Source of the DNA: Phycisphaerae bacterium
GTDB taxonomy: Bacteria; Planctomycetota; Phycisphaerae; Phycisphaerales; Phycisphaeraceae
Direction of reading: 5' to 3'
NCBI GenBank assembly: GCA_030425705.1
Contig: JAUHZU010000006.1
Location: forward strand, 1-64,000
Length of the DNA: 64,000 nucleotides
In this document: positions 1 to 6,949 of the stretch, piece after piece
Layout: every line of letters begins with the position of its first letter
Numbering within the stretch: position 1 is the stretch's first letter
Program-made: the position numbers and the translations under genes
Notes under the pieces: generated by a model
Told to the model about the DNA's origin: nothing
The model's input: only the letters and a program-made list of their open reading frames with translations
Databases searched by the model: none

Positions 1-9
1 CAGACAGGT

Positions 10-37
10 TTGCAAGGCCGGTTTGACGTGGTACAAT
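10..37 (+). promoter_or_regulatory. Promoter of tRNA-Gly
   Basis: A -35-like TTGCAA (10-15) is followed after 16 bp by TACAAT (32-37), and the tRNA begins 14 bases further on. TACAAT recurs at 18040 ahead of the PIN cassette, which suggests it is an accepted -10 form in this GC-rich genome. This is a reading by eye, not a measured start site. Confidence 0.6.
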
Positions 38-51
38 CCCCCTTCGCTGAT

Positions 52-123
52 GCGGGTGTAGCTCAGTGGTAGAGCGTCACGTTGCCAACGTGAATGTCGT
101 GAGTTCAAATCTCATCACCCGCT
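52..123 (+). tRNA. tRNA-Gly (anticodon GCC), prophage integration site
   Basis: The cloverleaf is canonical: acceptor GCGGGTG pairs with CACCCGC, the discriminator is T123, the anticodon is GCC and the T-loop is TTCAAAT. CCA is not encoded. Bases 82-123, from the anticodon arm to the 3' end, are supplied by the prophage attL core, so the integrated phage leaves a functional tRNA. Its original downstream terminator now lies about 44.5 kb away at 44566-44590. Confidence 0.95.
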
Positions 124-127
124 TTCG
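82..127 (+). repeat. attL core, 46-bp direct repeat
   Basis: Bases 82-127 are identical to 44496-44541; the flanking bases on both sides differ. The repeat runs from the anticodon arm of tRNA-Gly(GCC) to 4 bases past its 3' end, which is the usual target shape for tyrosine integrases. The integrase gene begins 600 bp to the right. Confidence 0.95.
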
Positions 128-726
128 CCGTTTTGGTGGTTCCAGGTAGACCTCGTTGGCAAACAAATCTTGCCTGGCAACCTACGCATCCATGCAGCCG
201 AAACGTCGTAAGCAGGGGCGCAATGCCCCGACCGATCAGGGGTTGCCGCGCTAACGGCAGCCCCACTTCAAGCACCCGCCGACGCTATAGCCGGCGGGTG
301 TTTTTGCTTCCGGCTGGTCTATTTACACCAGCCAGACGCCTTGCTAGACTCGTCGGCTCTCCGGGCGGGGGACGGGTCTAGTGAATCATCATTTCTCATT
401 GTGGAAAACGCACGCTGCGCCTATCTCTGGGCGGGTGCCCACCCAACCTGCCCGTATACTGCGATTCGCCAACGAGGTCCAGCGGTTTAGCGGCCGCACC
501 CGACCTCCACAACCAGACCAAGGCACGGGCCCTCGGGCCCCGCCGCCCATGCTCAGCGTCAACCCGTCTACGGGCCTCGCTGGCGCGCCGCTGATGCATG
601 GGTTTTACGACCAGGCGGCAGCGATCATGGGGCCTGCAGGATTCGATCAACTCGGTCAGGGACACGATCAGGGGACCCCCGTCGAACTTCTCGGCGGCGG
701 GCACCCAACTCCCCCGGAGGGAATCC
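124..726. other. Left-end intergenic region without a supported gene
   Basis: Six hundred bases separate the tRNA from the integrase start. Open frames exist but none has a ribosome site or protein-like composition. The stretch holds a terminator (273-305), a 7-bp hairpin GGCTGGT/ACCAGCC (312-333) and an inverted pair CTAGAC (344-349)/GTCTAG (376-381). Dyads between attL and int could be integrase arm or excisionase sites, or an operator; this is inference. Confidence 0.5.
273..305 (+). terminator. Rho-independent terminator downstream of tRNA-Gly in attL
   Basis: CACCCGCCG (273-281) pairs perfectly with CGGCGGGTG (292-300) over a 10-base loop and is followed by TTTTT (301-305). It would stop transcripts from the tRNA-Gly promoter before the integrase. 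Confidence 0.85.
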
Positions 727-1758
727 ATGACCAACCTCACGATCCGCGACCTGTCGAACGAGTACCAGACCTACGCCAACCTCACGTTCCGCAAGCACGG
801 CCGGCCGACGCGCTCGGCGAACAACGTGCGGGACGCGATCCGGGAGCTCCTGGAGACGCCTTGGCCGGCACCGCCCCAGCCACCGGAGACGGTGGTTGCG
901 ACGCTGCCCGTGGAGCGGATGACGGTGCGTGTCCTCAAGCAGGTGCAGCGCACGATGGAGACCAGCGGCCGGCTCAACCGGCAGACGGTGAACGATCGGG
1001 TAAACACGATCCGGCGGATGTTCCGGTGGGCAGTCGACGAGGGCTTCCTCGAATCACCCGAGATCGCGGAGCGGCTCAAGTATGTCGCGCCGCTTCGCCG
1101 GCACCGGTCGCAGGCACCGGAGCCGGAGGGTGTCACAGCGGTAGAGGAGACGCTGGTGCAGCGATCCCTCACGGCGCTGGCGGAGGAACTCGAAGACCGT
1201 CGCACGCCGGAGCGGCACCGGCTGGGCAAGCTGATGCTCGCCACGCTCATCGAGTCGCACTGGCTCATCGGCTGCCGGCCGGGCGAAGCGGTGATGATGT
1301 CGAGGCAGTCGATCGTCGAGCAGACAGTGAAGCTCCTGGACGGGTCGACGGCCACGGTGTGGCTGTACCGGCCGTCGCAGTTCAAGGGGGAGCTATACGA
1401 CAAGCCGCGGGTCATCCCGATCGGACCGGGGGCGCAGTGCATCCTCCGCGCATGGATGCGACGTGCGACGGGGCAGTGGCTGTTCGAGGGCAACACACGC
1501 GGGAAGCCGACCGGCCGGCCGATGCTGGAGTCGTCGTACTACAACGCATTGCGCCGGCTCAACCGGCGGCACGGGATTCAACACTGGCACCCGCACCAGA
1601 TCCGGCACAGCTTCATCACGCGGATGACCGCGTTCGAGAGCAAGGACATCGCGCAGGCGCTGGCGGGGCACTCGGACATGAAGACGACCGAGGGCTACAT
1701 CGACATCGATCACGAGCTGCTCATGCGGATGATGCGTGTGATGCACGAGCACGGCTGA
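727..1758 (+). CDS. int: Phage integrase, tyrosine recombinase
   Basis: This 343-residue protein should catalyse integration and excision at the tRNA-Gly att site. The catalytic set is visible with normal spacing: R184 (in GCRPGE), H290-x-x-R293 (HPHQIRHSF), H315 (AGHSD) and the nucleophile Y324 (TTEGYI). The N-terminal 150 residues are the expected SAM-like core-binding region. The ATG at 727 is chosen because CGGAGGG lies a few bases upstream; the longer frame from 598 has no such site. It stands alone between attL and a strong terminator at 1791, as expected for an autonomously transcribed int. No excisionase is recognisable, though the small minus-strand gene at 2072-2302 is a positional candidate. 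Confidence 0.95.
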   Translation: MTNLTIRDLSNEYQTYANLTFRKHGRPTRSANNVRDAIRELLETPWPAPPQPPETVVATLPVERMTVRVLKQVQRTMETSGRLNRQTVNDRVNTIRRMFRWAVDEGFLESPEIAERLKYVAPLRRHRSQAPEPEGVTAVEETLVQRSLTALAEELEDRRTPERHRLGKLMLATLIESHWLIGCRPGEAVMMSRQSIVEQTVKLLDGSTATVWLYRPSQFKGELYDKPRVIPIGPGAQCILRAWMRRATGQWLFEGNTRGKPTGRPMLESSYYNALRRLNRRHGIQHWHPHQIRHSFITRMTAFESKDIAQALAGHSDMKTTEGYIDIDHELLMRMMRVMHEHG

Positions 1759-1790
1759 CCCTACGCGCGGAATCTGATAGCCCCCGGAAC

Positions 1791-1834
1791 CCTCGGTCGG
1801 CGCGGACCCCATGCCGCGCCGCCGAGGTGTTTTT
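1791..1834 (+). terminator. Terminator of int
   Basis: CCTCGGTCGGCGCGG (1791-1805) pairs with CCGCGCCGCCGAGG (1814-1827), a 14-bp stem with one bulged T. TGTTTTT follows. It lies 32 bases after the integrase stop. Confidence 0.85.
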
Positions 1835-1863
1835 GTTCCCGAGCCCCCGGAAGCTGACCCGTT

Positions 1864-1903
1864 CCGGCCGAGGTCCCACCTCGGCCGGGCGGGTTGGTTT
1901 TTT
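1864..1903 (+). terminator. Second terminator-like hairpin after int
   Basis: CCGGCCGAGGT (1864-1874) and ACCTCGGCCGG (1878-1888) form a perfect 11-bp stem with a 3-base loop. Six T (1898-1903) follow after nine bases, so it is a less compact terminator than the one at 1791. The whole stretch 1759-2071 has no supported gene. Confidence 0.55.
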
Positions 1904-2071
1904 CGCGCTGCGGTGCCGGCCGGCGTTCGTCGAGGCGCTGGGCGTCGCCGTCGTGAGCGGGGCGTTCTTTCTCGCGTTTGCATTCTGGACATTGATCGGG
2001 GGTGCCCTTTGAGCGGTGCGGATATGACACCTGCTGAGAAGCGGGCGTTGACGCGTCTCCACGCGGCCGCG

Positions 2072-2302
2072 TCAGCTTCGCTCTCTGAGAATACGGGCGA
2101 TGCGCTGGAGGATGCTGAACAGCAGGTATTGCCGGTTCGCGATCTCAGCGGCGTACCTCAGCGCCACTCCGGTGTCGTTGTGAATGTTCCGCTCTGCAAG
2201 GTCGTCGAGTTTTTGGAGTGTCTTCCCGCCGGGAGCCCAGTCGTCGCTGTCGAATTCATCGAGCATGTTGGCGATCAGGTCAAGTTCCGAGTCGGTGTTC
2301 AT
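2072..2302 (-). CDS. Small acidic protein of unknown function, leftward early gene
   Basis: The product has 76 residues, beginning MNTDSELDLIANMLDEF. The first half is strongly acidic and the C-terminus (QRIARILRERS) is basic and helical. An AAAGGAGC ribosome site lies just upstream of the ATG on the minus strand, which supports the call. It is transcribed towards int and divergently from the early genes, the place where temperate phages keep a repressor, excisionase or other control protein. I see no helix-turn-helix, so I do not assign a function. Confidence 0.7.
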   Translation of the reverse strand: MNTDSELDLIANMLDEFDSDDWAPGGKTLQKLDDLAERNIHNDTGVALRYAAEIANRQYLLFSILQRIARILRERS

Positions 2303-2484
2303 CGCGGTGCTCCTTTGTCAGGTGGGGTTGTGGAAGGCCCTCATCGTAACGGCGGGGGGGCGCCGCAATGAGCACTCTGTTGCCCGATCGCTGTGCATTG
2401 AACCGCGGGGGAGAACCACAAGCCCCGCCGTCGCGGCCGCGTACGACCTCACGGTCTTGCGACGCAAACGGCCCGGCGGCGCAT

Positions 2485-2569
2485 GGCGGAGCCACGGATG
2501 GCGTGTTGGACCACGGACGAGTTGGTGACTCCGCCCCTGGTCGCCGGGGTTCGATCCCCCGCTCTGCCT
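2485..2569 (+). tRNA. tRNA-like element, possibly tRNA-Thr(GGU), poor anticodon arm
   Basis: GGCGGAG (2485-2491) pairs with CTCTGCC (2562-2568) with one G-U, next to a perfect T-arm (CGGGG, loop TTCGATC, CCCCG; 2545-2561). A D-arm-like hairpin CACG/CGTG lies at 2493-2505. The best anticodon loop is TTGGTGA (2522-2528, GGT) on only three good pairs, and the variable region is long. GGCGGAG can also pair with CTCCGCC at 2529-2535, a competing fold. It may be a degenerate or specialised tRNA-like structure. It ends 26 bases before the ATG at 2596. Confidence 0.45.
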
Positions 2570-2595
2570 TTGATCGCTTACCCGCAGGAGCAGCC

Positions 2596-2814
2596 ATGAG
2601 CATGAATCAGCACCAGATCGACCAGGCCCGTCGGCAGAACGAACAAGAGAAGTGGGTACGCGACGCGGCGTCCGATCCCGCCGAGGTCCTGGCGGCGGCG
2701 AAGCCCGGCGCGGAGCAGGAGCTGGCGGGTCTGTGCGGGGCGATGGCCGGCCACGACGACGATCACGGCGACGAAGAACCGCCGCCCGCGTGGGCGGATG
2801 ACGAGCGGACTTGA
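2596..2814 (+). CDS. Small phage protein, unknown function
   Basis: The product has 72 residues. A Q/R/N-rich helical start (MNQHQIDQARRQNEQEK) is followed by an acidic tail with HDDDHGDEE and PPPAW. The ribosome site GCAGGAGC stands close before the ATG. No family is recognised. It sits between two tRNA-like elements and belongs to a repeating pattern of RNA element then small gene. The frame is open further upstream to 2368, but that extension would run through the tRNA-like element and has no ribosome site. Confidence 0.65.
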   Translation: MSMNQHQIDQARRQNEQEKWVRDAASDPAEVLAAAKPGAEQELAGLCGAMAGHDDDHGDEEPPPAWADDERT

Positions 2815-2881
2815 AGATGCAGGAGGCGACACCGGCCTACGGCGGACGAACTGGTGTGACACCCCGGAGAGACGGGGACCC

Positions 2882-2976
2882 GCTCCCGAAGCGTGAACGG
2901 CTCACGCGCTAAATGGCTTCACGCCACACCGCCGGGGAAGGTCCGGCGCTCGCAGGTTCAAGTCCTGCCGGGAGCA
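2882..2976 (+). tRNA. Long-variable-arm tRNA-like gene, possible anticodon UCA (Sec/opal type)
   Basis: GCTCCCG (2882-2888) pairs perfectly with CGGGAGC (2969-2975), and the T-arm GCAGG/CCTGC with loop TTCAAGT (2952-2968) is perfect. The D-stem GCGTGA/TCACGC has 6 bp with loop ACGGC. The variable arm has a 6-bp stem CGCCGG/CCGGCG. A long D-stem, a long variable arm and 95 nt are features of selenocysteine tRNA. The best anticodon loop, CTTCACG (2917-2923), reads TCA but sits on only TGG/CCA and has C at position 37, and the acceptor has 7 pairs rather than 8. The D-stem could also pair with TTCACGC at 2918. It is a real tRNA-like fold whose identity is uncertain. Confidence 0.55.
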
Positions 2977-2993
2977 TTGACAAGGAGACCGTC

Positions 2994-3209
2994 ATGAAAC
3001 TCACAGGCACCGTTCAATCCGTATCGCTGCTGGGGCAGCTCGACAGGCCCGACAACGACCCCGAGCACAAGGACCGCCAGGTCTTGCTGCAGCTGCACCG
3101 CGCGGAGGGGTGCATCGAAGGCAGCACGGTCAAGCTCATCCTCCCGCAGCACCTGGCCGGCGCGTACACGCCGGGCCGACGTGTCGACGTCGAGATCACG
3201 CCGAAGTAG
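2994..3209 (+). CDS. Small phage protein, unknown function, probably beta-rich
   Basis: The product has 71 residues, starting MKLTGTVQSVSLLGQLDRP. It alternates short beta-type segments (RQVLLQLHRAE, STVKLILP, RRVDVEITPK) with a charged centre, compatible with a small barrel or OB-like fold, but I recognise no family. CAAGGAG precedes the ATG by 9 bases. The gene starts 17 bases after the preceding tRNA-like element and ends 15 bases before the next tRNA, so it would be freed by tRNA processing on both sides if they share a transcript. Confidence 0.7.
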   Translation: MKLTGTVQSVSLLGQLDRPDNDPEHKDRQVLLQLHRAEGCIEGSTVKLILPQHLAGAYTPGRRVDVEITPK

Positions 3210-3224
3210 CCGCACGCCATTGAC

Positions 3225-3299
3225 CGCGCCGTAGAGCAGAACGGTCAGCTCGCTGGGTTTGAAACCCGGAGGTCGCAGGTTCGAATCCTGCCGGCGCAA
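3225..3299 (+). tRNA. Initiator-like tRNA with UGA anticodon
   Basis: The cloverleaf is clean: acceptor CGCGCCG/CGGCGCA, D-stem GAGC/GCTC, anticodon stem CTGGG/CCCGG, loop TTTGAAA (3258-3264), variable AGGTC, T-arm GCAGG/CCTGC with loop TTCGAAT, discriminator A3299. It has the initiator hallmarks: a C1 x A72 mismatch, three consecutive G-C pairs at the base of the anticodon loop, and an A11-U24 pair. The variable and T-arm regions also read like bacterial initiator tRNA. The anticodon, however, is UGA rather than CAU. An elongator tRNA-Ser would need a long variable arm, which is absent. Software would probably call it tRNA-Ser(TGA). CCA is not encoded. Confidence 0.85.
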
Positions 3300-3344
3300 T
3301 TCGCTCTCCCTCTCTCAACTCAACCCGAACCAAGGAGTCTCCCC

Positions 3345-3593
3345 ATGATCAAGTTAGGCCTCGAGGCCCGCGACAAGGTCACCAACTACCGCGGCATCGT
3401 GACGGCGCGCGGGCAGTACCTCACCGGCTGCGACCAGTACCAGCTCACGCTGCCCGCCGAGCCCGGCAAGGGTATCGAGTCGGCCTGGTTCGACGAGGGC
3501 CGGCTTGAGGTCGTCGGCGATGGCGTCAACCCGGAGCAGGTCGCCGGCGACGTCCCCGGCGGTCCGCAGTCCACTCCGCCCAGCAAGCACTGA
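3345..3593 (+). CDS. Conserved-type phage protein, small beta-barrel, unknown function
   Basis: The product has 82 residues (MIKLGLEARDKVTNYRGIVTARGQYLTGCDQYQL). It resembles small phage proteins in which an RDKVTGFxGI stretch is followed by a conserved Gly-Cys and a beta hairpin; their role is unknown to me. A clear AAGGAG lies 10 bases before the ATG. The gene follows the initiator-like tRNA by 45 bases and comes before the ATPase gene, so it may be the first gene of the long early operon. Confidence 0.8.
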   Translation: MIKLGLEARDKVTNYRGIVTARGQYLTGCDQYQLTLPAEPGKGIESAWFDEGRLEVVGDGVNPEQVAGDVPGGPQSTPPSKH

Positions 3594-3695
3594 TCCTCCT
3601 TCATCCAGCGGCGCGGTGCGATCGTGTCGCTGGACTTCCCCGAACTCTCGACGGCGGCATGCCCGCAGCGCACGCGGTGCGCGATCGGTACACCC

Positions 3696-5264
3696 ATGGC
3701 AGACAACTCACCCAACTCGATCGAGCGGATTGTGCGGCAGGTGAAGGCCGCGCGGCGCGTCAGCACGCCCCTGGTCGCGCTGGTGACCCCGGACCCCGCG
3801 GCGACGATCCGCGCGGTCTGCGACGGCATCAACGGCAAGGGCAAGGGCCGGGGCAAGACCGAGGCCCCGAAGCTCAGCTGGGACATCGTCCGCGGCTTCC
3901 AGCCCAACAACGAAGAGGGGCTCCGGGCGATCGCACGGATTGTCGCCGACCCGTCGCGCGACCCGTCGATCGGCAACCCGCCGGAGGCCCTCCGCCTGGC
4001 GATGAAGCTGCCCGAGTCCTCGGTGTTGTTCATCCACCAGGCCGGCCGCTACATGGACAGCCCGATGTACCTGCAGGCGTTGTGGCTGCTGCGCGACATG
4101 TTCAAGATGGACCGCCGGATGGCGGTCCTGCTGACACCGGGGATCAACCTGCCGCCCGAGCTGGCCGGCGACGTCATGGTCTTTGACGAGCCGCTGCCTG
4201 GCGAGGCGGAGCTGCAGCAGATCATCCGTGACGCGTACGACTGTGCCGGGCTGGATTGCCACAGCCCGGAGCTGGATGAGAACCTGCTCGCCTCGATCGA
4301 GGCGGTGCAGGGCCTGTCGGCGTTCCAGGCCGAGCAGGTGGTGGCGATGTCGCTGGGCAAGGAGGGCGTCGACGTCGATGCGCTCTGGGACCGTAAGCGT
4401 CGGCAGATCGAGCTGACCCCGGGCCTCAAGGTTCACCGTGGGGCCGAGACGTTCAAGGGCATCGGCGGCGTCGAGACGATCAAGAGGTTCCTCTCTCAGG
4501 TCCTCAACGGCCAGGCCCGCCCGAACGCGGTGGTGTTCCTTGACGAGATCGAGAAGATGCTCGGTGGCGCATCGGGGCAGGCCACGCACAGCGTCGACGC
4601 GGACCAGCTCGGCACGCTGTTGTCCTACATGCAGGACCAGAACGCGGCCGGCATGATCTTCGTGGGCCCGCCCGGCTCGGCGAAGTCGATGGTGGCCAAG
4701 GCCGCGGGGAACGAGGGGGGGGTGCCGACGATCCAGCTGGACCTCGGTGGCGTCAAAGGCAAGTTCGTCGGCGACAGCGAGCAGGGCATCCGGCAGGCGC
4801 TCAAGGTCATCACGAGCGTGAGCAACGGGCGGACGCTCTGGATCGCCACCTGCAACGCGATCAGCGACCTGCCGCCGGAGCTGCGCCGCCGGTTCACGCT
4901 GGGCACCTTCTTCTTCGACCTGCCCGACGCGAAGGAGCGGGACGCGATCTGGGAGATCCATGAGGTGGCGTACGACATGCCCATGGACGGCACGGACCCG
5001 CGCCCCGACGACGACGGCTGGACCGGCGCGGAGATCCGCCAGTGCTGCGACATCGCCTGGCGTCTGGGTGTCCCGCTGCGGGAGGCCGCGGGGTTCGTGG
5101 TGCCGGTGAGCGTGTCGGCCTCCGAGCAGATCGAGAAGCTGCGCGCCGCGGCGACGGGCCGGTTCCTCTCCGCGAGCCGGGGCGGCGTCTACCGCCGGGA
5201 TGACACAACCAACAAGCCGGCGGGGCGTCCCCGCCGCGCGGCCACCACGCACGACGAGGACTGA
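3696..5264 (+). CDS. Ycf46-like AAA ATPase with Walker B placed before Walker A
   Basis: The 522-residue protein has the plan of the cyanobacterial/plastid Ycf46 family: an N-terminal domain ending in a segment like VLLTPGINLPPELAGDV, then GIGGVETIKRFL, then the ATPase core. Within the core the order is unusual. The Walker B strand VVFLDEIEK (D283, E284) comes first, then Walker A GPPGSAKS (324-331, K330), LDLGGVKGKFVGDSE, sensor 1 WIATCN (N387) and the arginine finger RRR (397-399). In ordinary AAA proteins Walker B lies between Walker A and sensor 1. A lid helix with WTGAEIRQCCDIAW follows. A DUF1257/Ycf35-like gene lies downstream in the same operon. The ATG at 3696 is preferred; GTG 3624 is possible. 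Substrate unknown. Confidence 0.85.
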   Translation: MADNSPNSIERIVRQVKAARRVSTPLVALVTPDPAATIRAVCDGINGKGKGRGKTEAPKLSWDIVRGFQPNNEEGLRAIARIVADPSRDPSIGNPPEALRLAMKLPESSVLFIHQAGRYMDSPMYLQALWLLRDMFKMDRRMAVLLTPGINLPPELAGDVMVFDEPLPGEAELQQIIRDAYDCAGLDCHSPELDENLLASIEAVQGLSAFQAEQVVAMSLGKEGVDVDALWDRKRRQIELTPGLKVHRGAETFKGIGGVETIKRFLSQVLNGQARPNAVVFLDEIEKMLGGASGQATHSVDADQLGTLLSYMQDQNAAGMIFVGPPGSAKSMVAKAAGNEGGVPTIQLDLGGVKGKFVGDSEQGIRQALKVITSVSNGRTLWIATCNAISDLPPELRRRFTLGTFFFDLPDAKERDAIWEIHEVAYDMPMDGTDPRPDDDGWTGAEIRQCCDIAWRLGVPLREAAGFVVPVSVSASEQIEKLRAAATGRFLSASRGGVYRRDDTTNKPAGRPRRAATTHDED

Positions 5265-5268
5265 CCAC

Positions 5269-5967
5269 ATGCCTGACGACATCCTGCCCGTTGAAGATTT
5301 CGAGAAACACGTCGCCTACCACCAGATGGAGGTCATCCAGGACAACGGCCTGCACCGCCACCTCAAGTTCAAGCACCCGGAAACAAACAATCGGTACTTC
5401 GGCCTCGTCACTTGGCCGGGCTACCTCTGCTTCTACGGCGACATGGGGGAATACGTTTTTTCTCGCCTTCCAGATATGTTCGAGTTCTTCCGCGGCTCGG
5501 ATAACAAGCTATATCGCATCGACTTCGGCTATTGGGCCGAGAAGATGCAGGCCGTGGACCGGCGGGTGGTGTCGGGGCACGATGCGGCCGGCGACGGCTA
5601 CCGCAACTACTCGTCGGAGAAGTTCCGTGCCGCGATCCAGGCCCGACTCGCCGACTATTGCGACGCGCGTGACTGCACGGAGCAGGAGAAAGAGCGGCTG
5701 GCGGACTGGGTCGAGACCTTTGTCTTGTCGATGGCAAACGATGGGCCTCATTTCGCGATCCAGGCGGCGCTCGACTTCAAGGTCAACAACCGCCAGGTCT
5801 TCCCGGACTTCTGGGATGAGGACCTGTACGAGCTGGACTATGGGTTTGTGTGGTGCTGCTACGCGCTGCGGTGGGGGATCAACAGATATGACGCGAGCCA
5901 GTCGGCGCTAGCCGCAGCGACTGCGGCGCGCGAGAAGATGACGGCAGAAGAAGGCGGTGCCGAATGA
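5269..5967 (+). CDS. Conserved phage protein of unknown function
   Basis: The product has 232 residues. The N-terminal region (NGLHRHLKFKHPETNNRYFG, LVTWPGYLCFYGDMGEYVF, DMFEFFRG) matches a type of hypothetical protein common in tailed phages, with the aromatic WPGYLCxxGDMG stretch as its signature. The second half is mainly helical. The gene starts 4 bases after the ATPase stop and overlaps the next start by 4 bases, so it is translationally coupled within the early operon. No catalytic motif is visible. Confidence 0.8.
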   Translation: MPDDILPVEDFEKHVAYHQMEVIQDNGLHRHLKFKHPETNNRYFGLVTWPGYLCFYGDMGEYVFSRLPDMFEFFRGSDNKLYRIDFGYWAEKMQAVDRRVVSGHDAAGDGYRNYSSEKFRAAIQARLADYCDARDCTEQEKERLADWVETFVLSMANDGPHFAIQAALDFKVNNRQVFPDFWDEDLYELDYGFVWCCYALRWGINRYDASQSALAAATAAREKMTAEEGGAE

Positions 5968-6914
5968 GCACCGCCAAAGCCCAACTCCCCGACCTCGAGA
6001 AGATCGAGTACGGCAACAAGCTCCGCAGCCAGACGGTGGCGTGCCGGCTGCACACCGCCAAGCTCGGCACGCGCCGCGCGCTCACCCGCGACCAGGTGCG
6101 TGCCGCGGCCGCTCAGTTCCACGCCGACGTCAGGTCCCTCTCGGCGAGCAAGAAGCTCGTGGACACGCGGCACCCGGCCTACCGCGAGGTCCTCTCCGTG
6201 CTGGGCCGCGCCAAGGGCTACTGGAAGTCGCTCACCGTGCCGTACCCGGACAAGGGGACCCGGCTGCTGATGCGGGACCGGGTCGCCGACTTCGACCACC
6301 AGATGGGCCTGTACCGCGAAGCGCTGGAGACCGCGGTCCAGGAGCTGCAGAACTGCTACGCGGACATCCGCGCCCGGGCCCAGGAGCGGCTCGGCGACTT
6401 GTTCGACGCCCAGGACTACCCGCTGTCGCTGGTCGACGAGTTCGAGCTGTCCTGGGAGTACCCCAACATCGAGCCGCCGGCGTACCTCAAGTCCGTCCAC
6501 CCGCAGCTCTACGAGCAGGAGATGGCCCGGATCCGCAGCCGCTTCGAGGAGGCCGTCGCGCTGACCGAGCAGGCGTTCGTGGGCAAGTTCCACGAGCTGG
6601 TGACGCACCTGACCGACCGGCTCAAGGGCGGCGTCGACGGCAAGCCCAAGGTGTTTCAGAAGTCGACGGTGGACAACCTCCGCACGTTCTTCGAGGAGTT
6701 CAAGGCGCTCAACATCGGCTCGAGCCACGAACTCACGCAGCTGGTGGAGCAGGCCCAGGCCGCGGTCGGCGGGCACGACGCCGAGGACCTCCGCGGCGAC
6801 GACGCGCTCCGCGCAAGTGTCGGGGAACAGCTCTCCGGCATCGGCGAGGCCCTGACCGGTCTGATGGTCGACCGGCCCGGCCGGGCGATCGACCTGGACG
6901 ACGACGACGAATAA
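5964..6914 (+). CDS. Helical early protein, unknown function (DUF3150-like?)
   Basis: The product has 316 residues, almost entirely helical with heptad-like stretches (for example FDHQMGLYREALETAVQELQ and MARIRSRFEEAVALTEQAF) and an acidic end (DLDDDDE). Overall it recalls phage helical proteins grouped as DUF3150, but I cannot confirm this without a profile search. It overlaps the previous gene by 4 bases and lies between the Ycf46-like ATPase and the DUF1257-like gene, so it is a plausible partner or substrate of the ATPase. Confidence 0.75.
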   Translation: MSTAKAQLPDLEKIEYGNKLRSQTVACRLHTAKLGTRRALTRDQVRAAAAQFHADVRSLSASKKLVDTRHPAYREVLSVLGRAKGYWKSLTVPYPDKGTRLLMRDRVADFDHQMGLYREALETAVQELQNCYADIRARAQERLGDLFDAQDYPLSLVDEFELSWEYPNIEPPAYLKSVHPQLYEQEMARIRSRFEEAVALTEQAFVGKFHELVTHLTDRLKGGVDGKPKVFQKSTVDNLRTFFEEFKALNIGSSHELTQLVEQAQAAVGGHDAEDLRGDDALRASVGEQLSGIGEALTGLMVDRPGRAIDLDDDDE

Positions 6915-6949
6915 CCCCGCCCCGCACGGGGCCATGAAAGGAGCTGGCG

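Noticed and set aside
381-2012. A 543-codon open frame across the integrase region
   Set aside because: It overlaps the integrase in another frame, is Ala/Gly/Arg/Pro-rich and has no ribosome site; a GC-rich shadow.
3624-3695. GTG start 24 codons upstream for the Ycf46-like gene
   Set aside because: No ribosome site and no resemblance of the extension to the family; kept only as a possibility.
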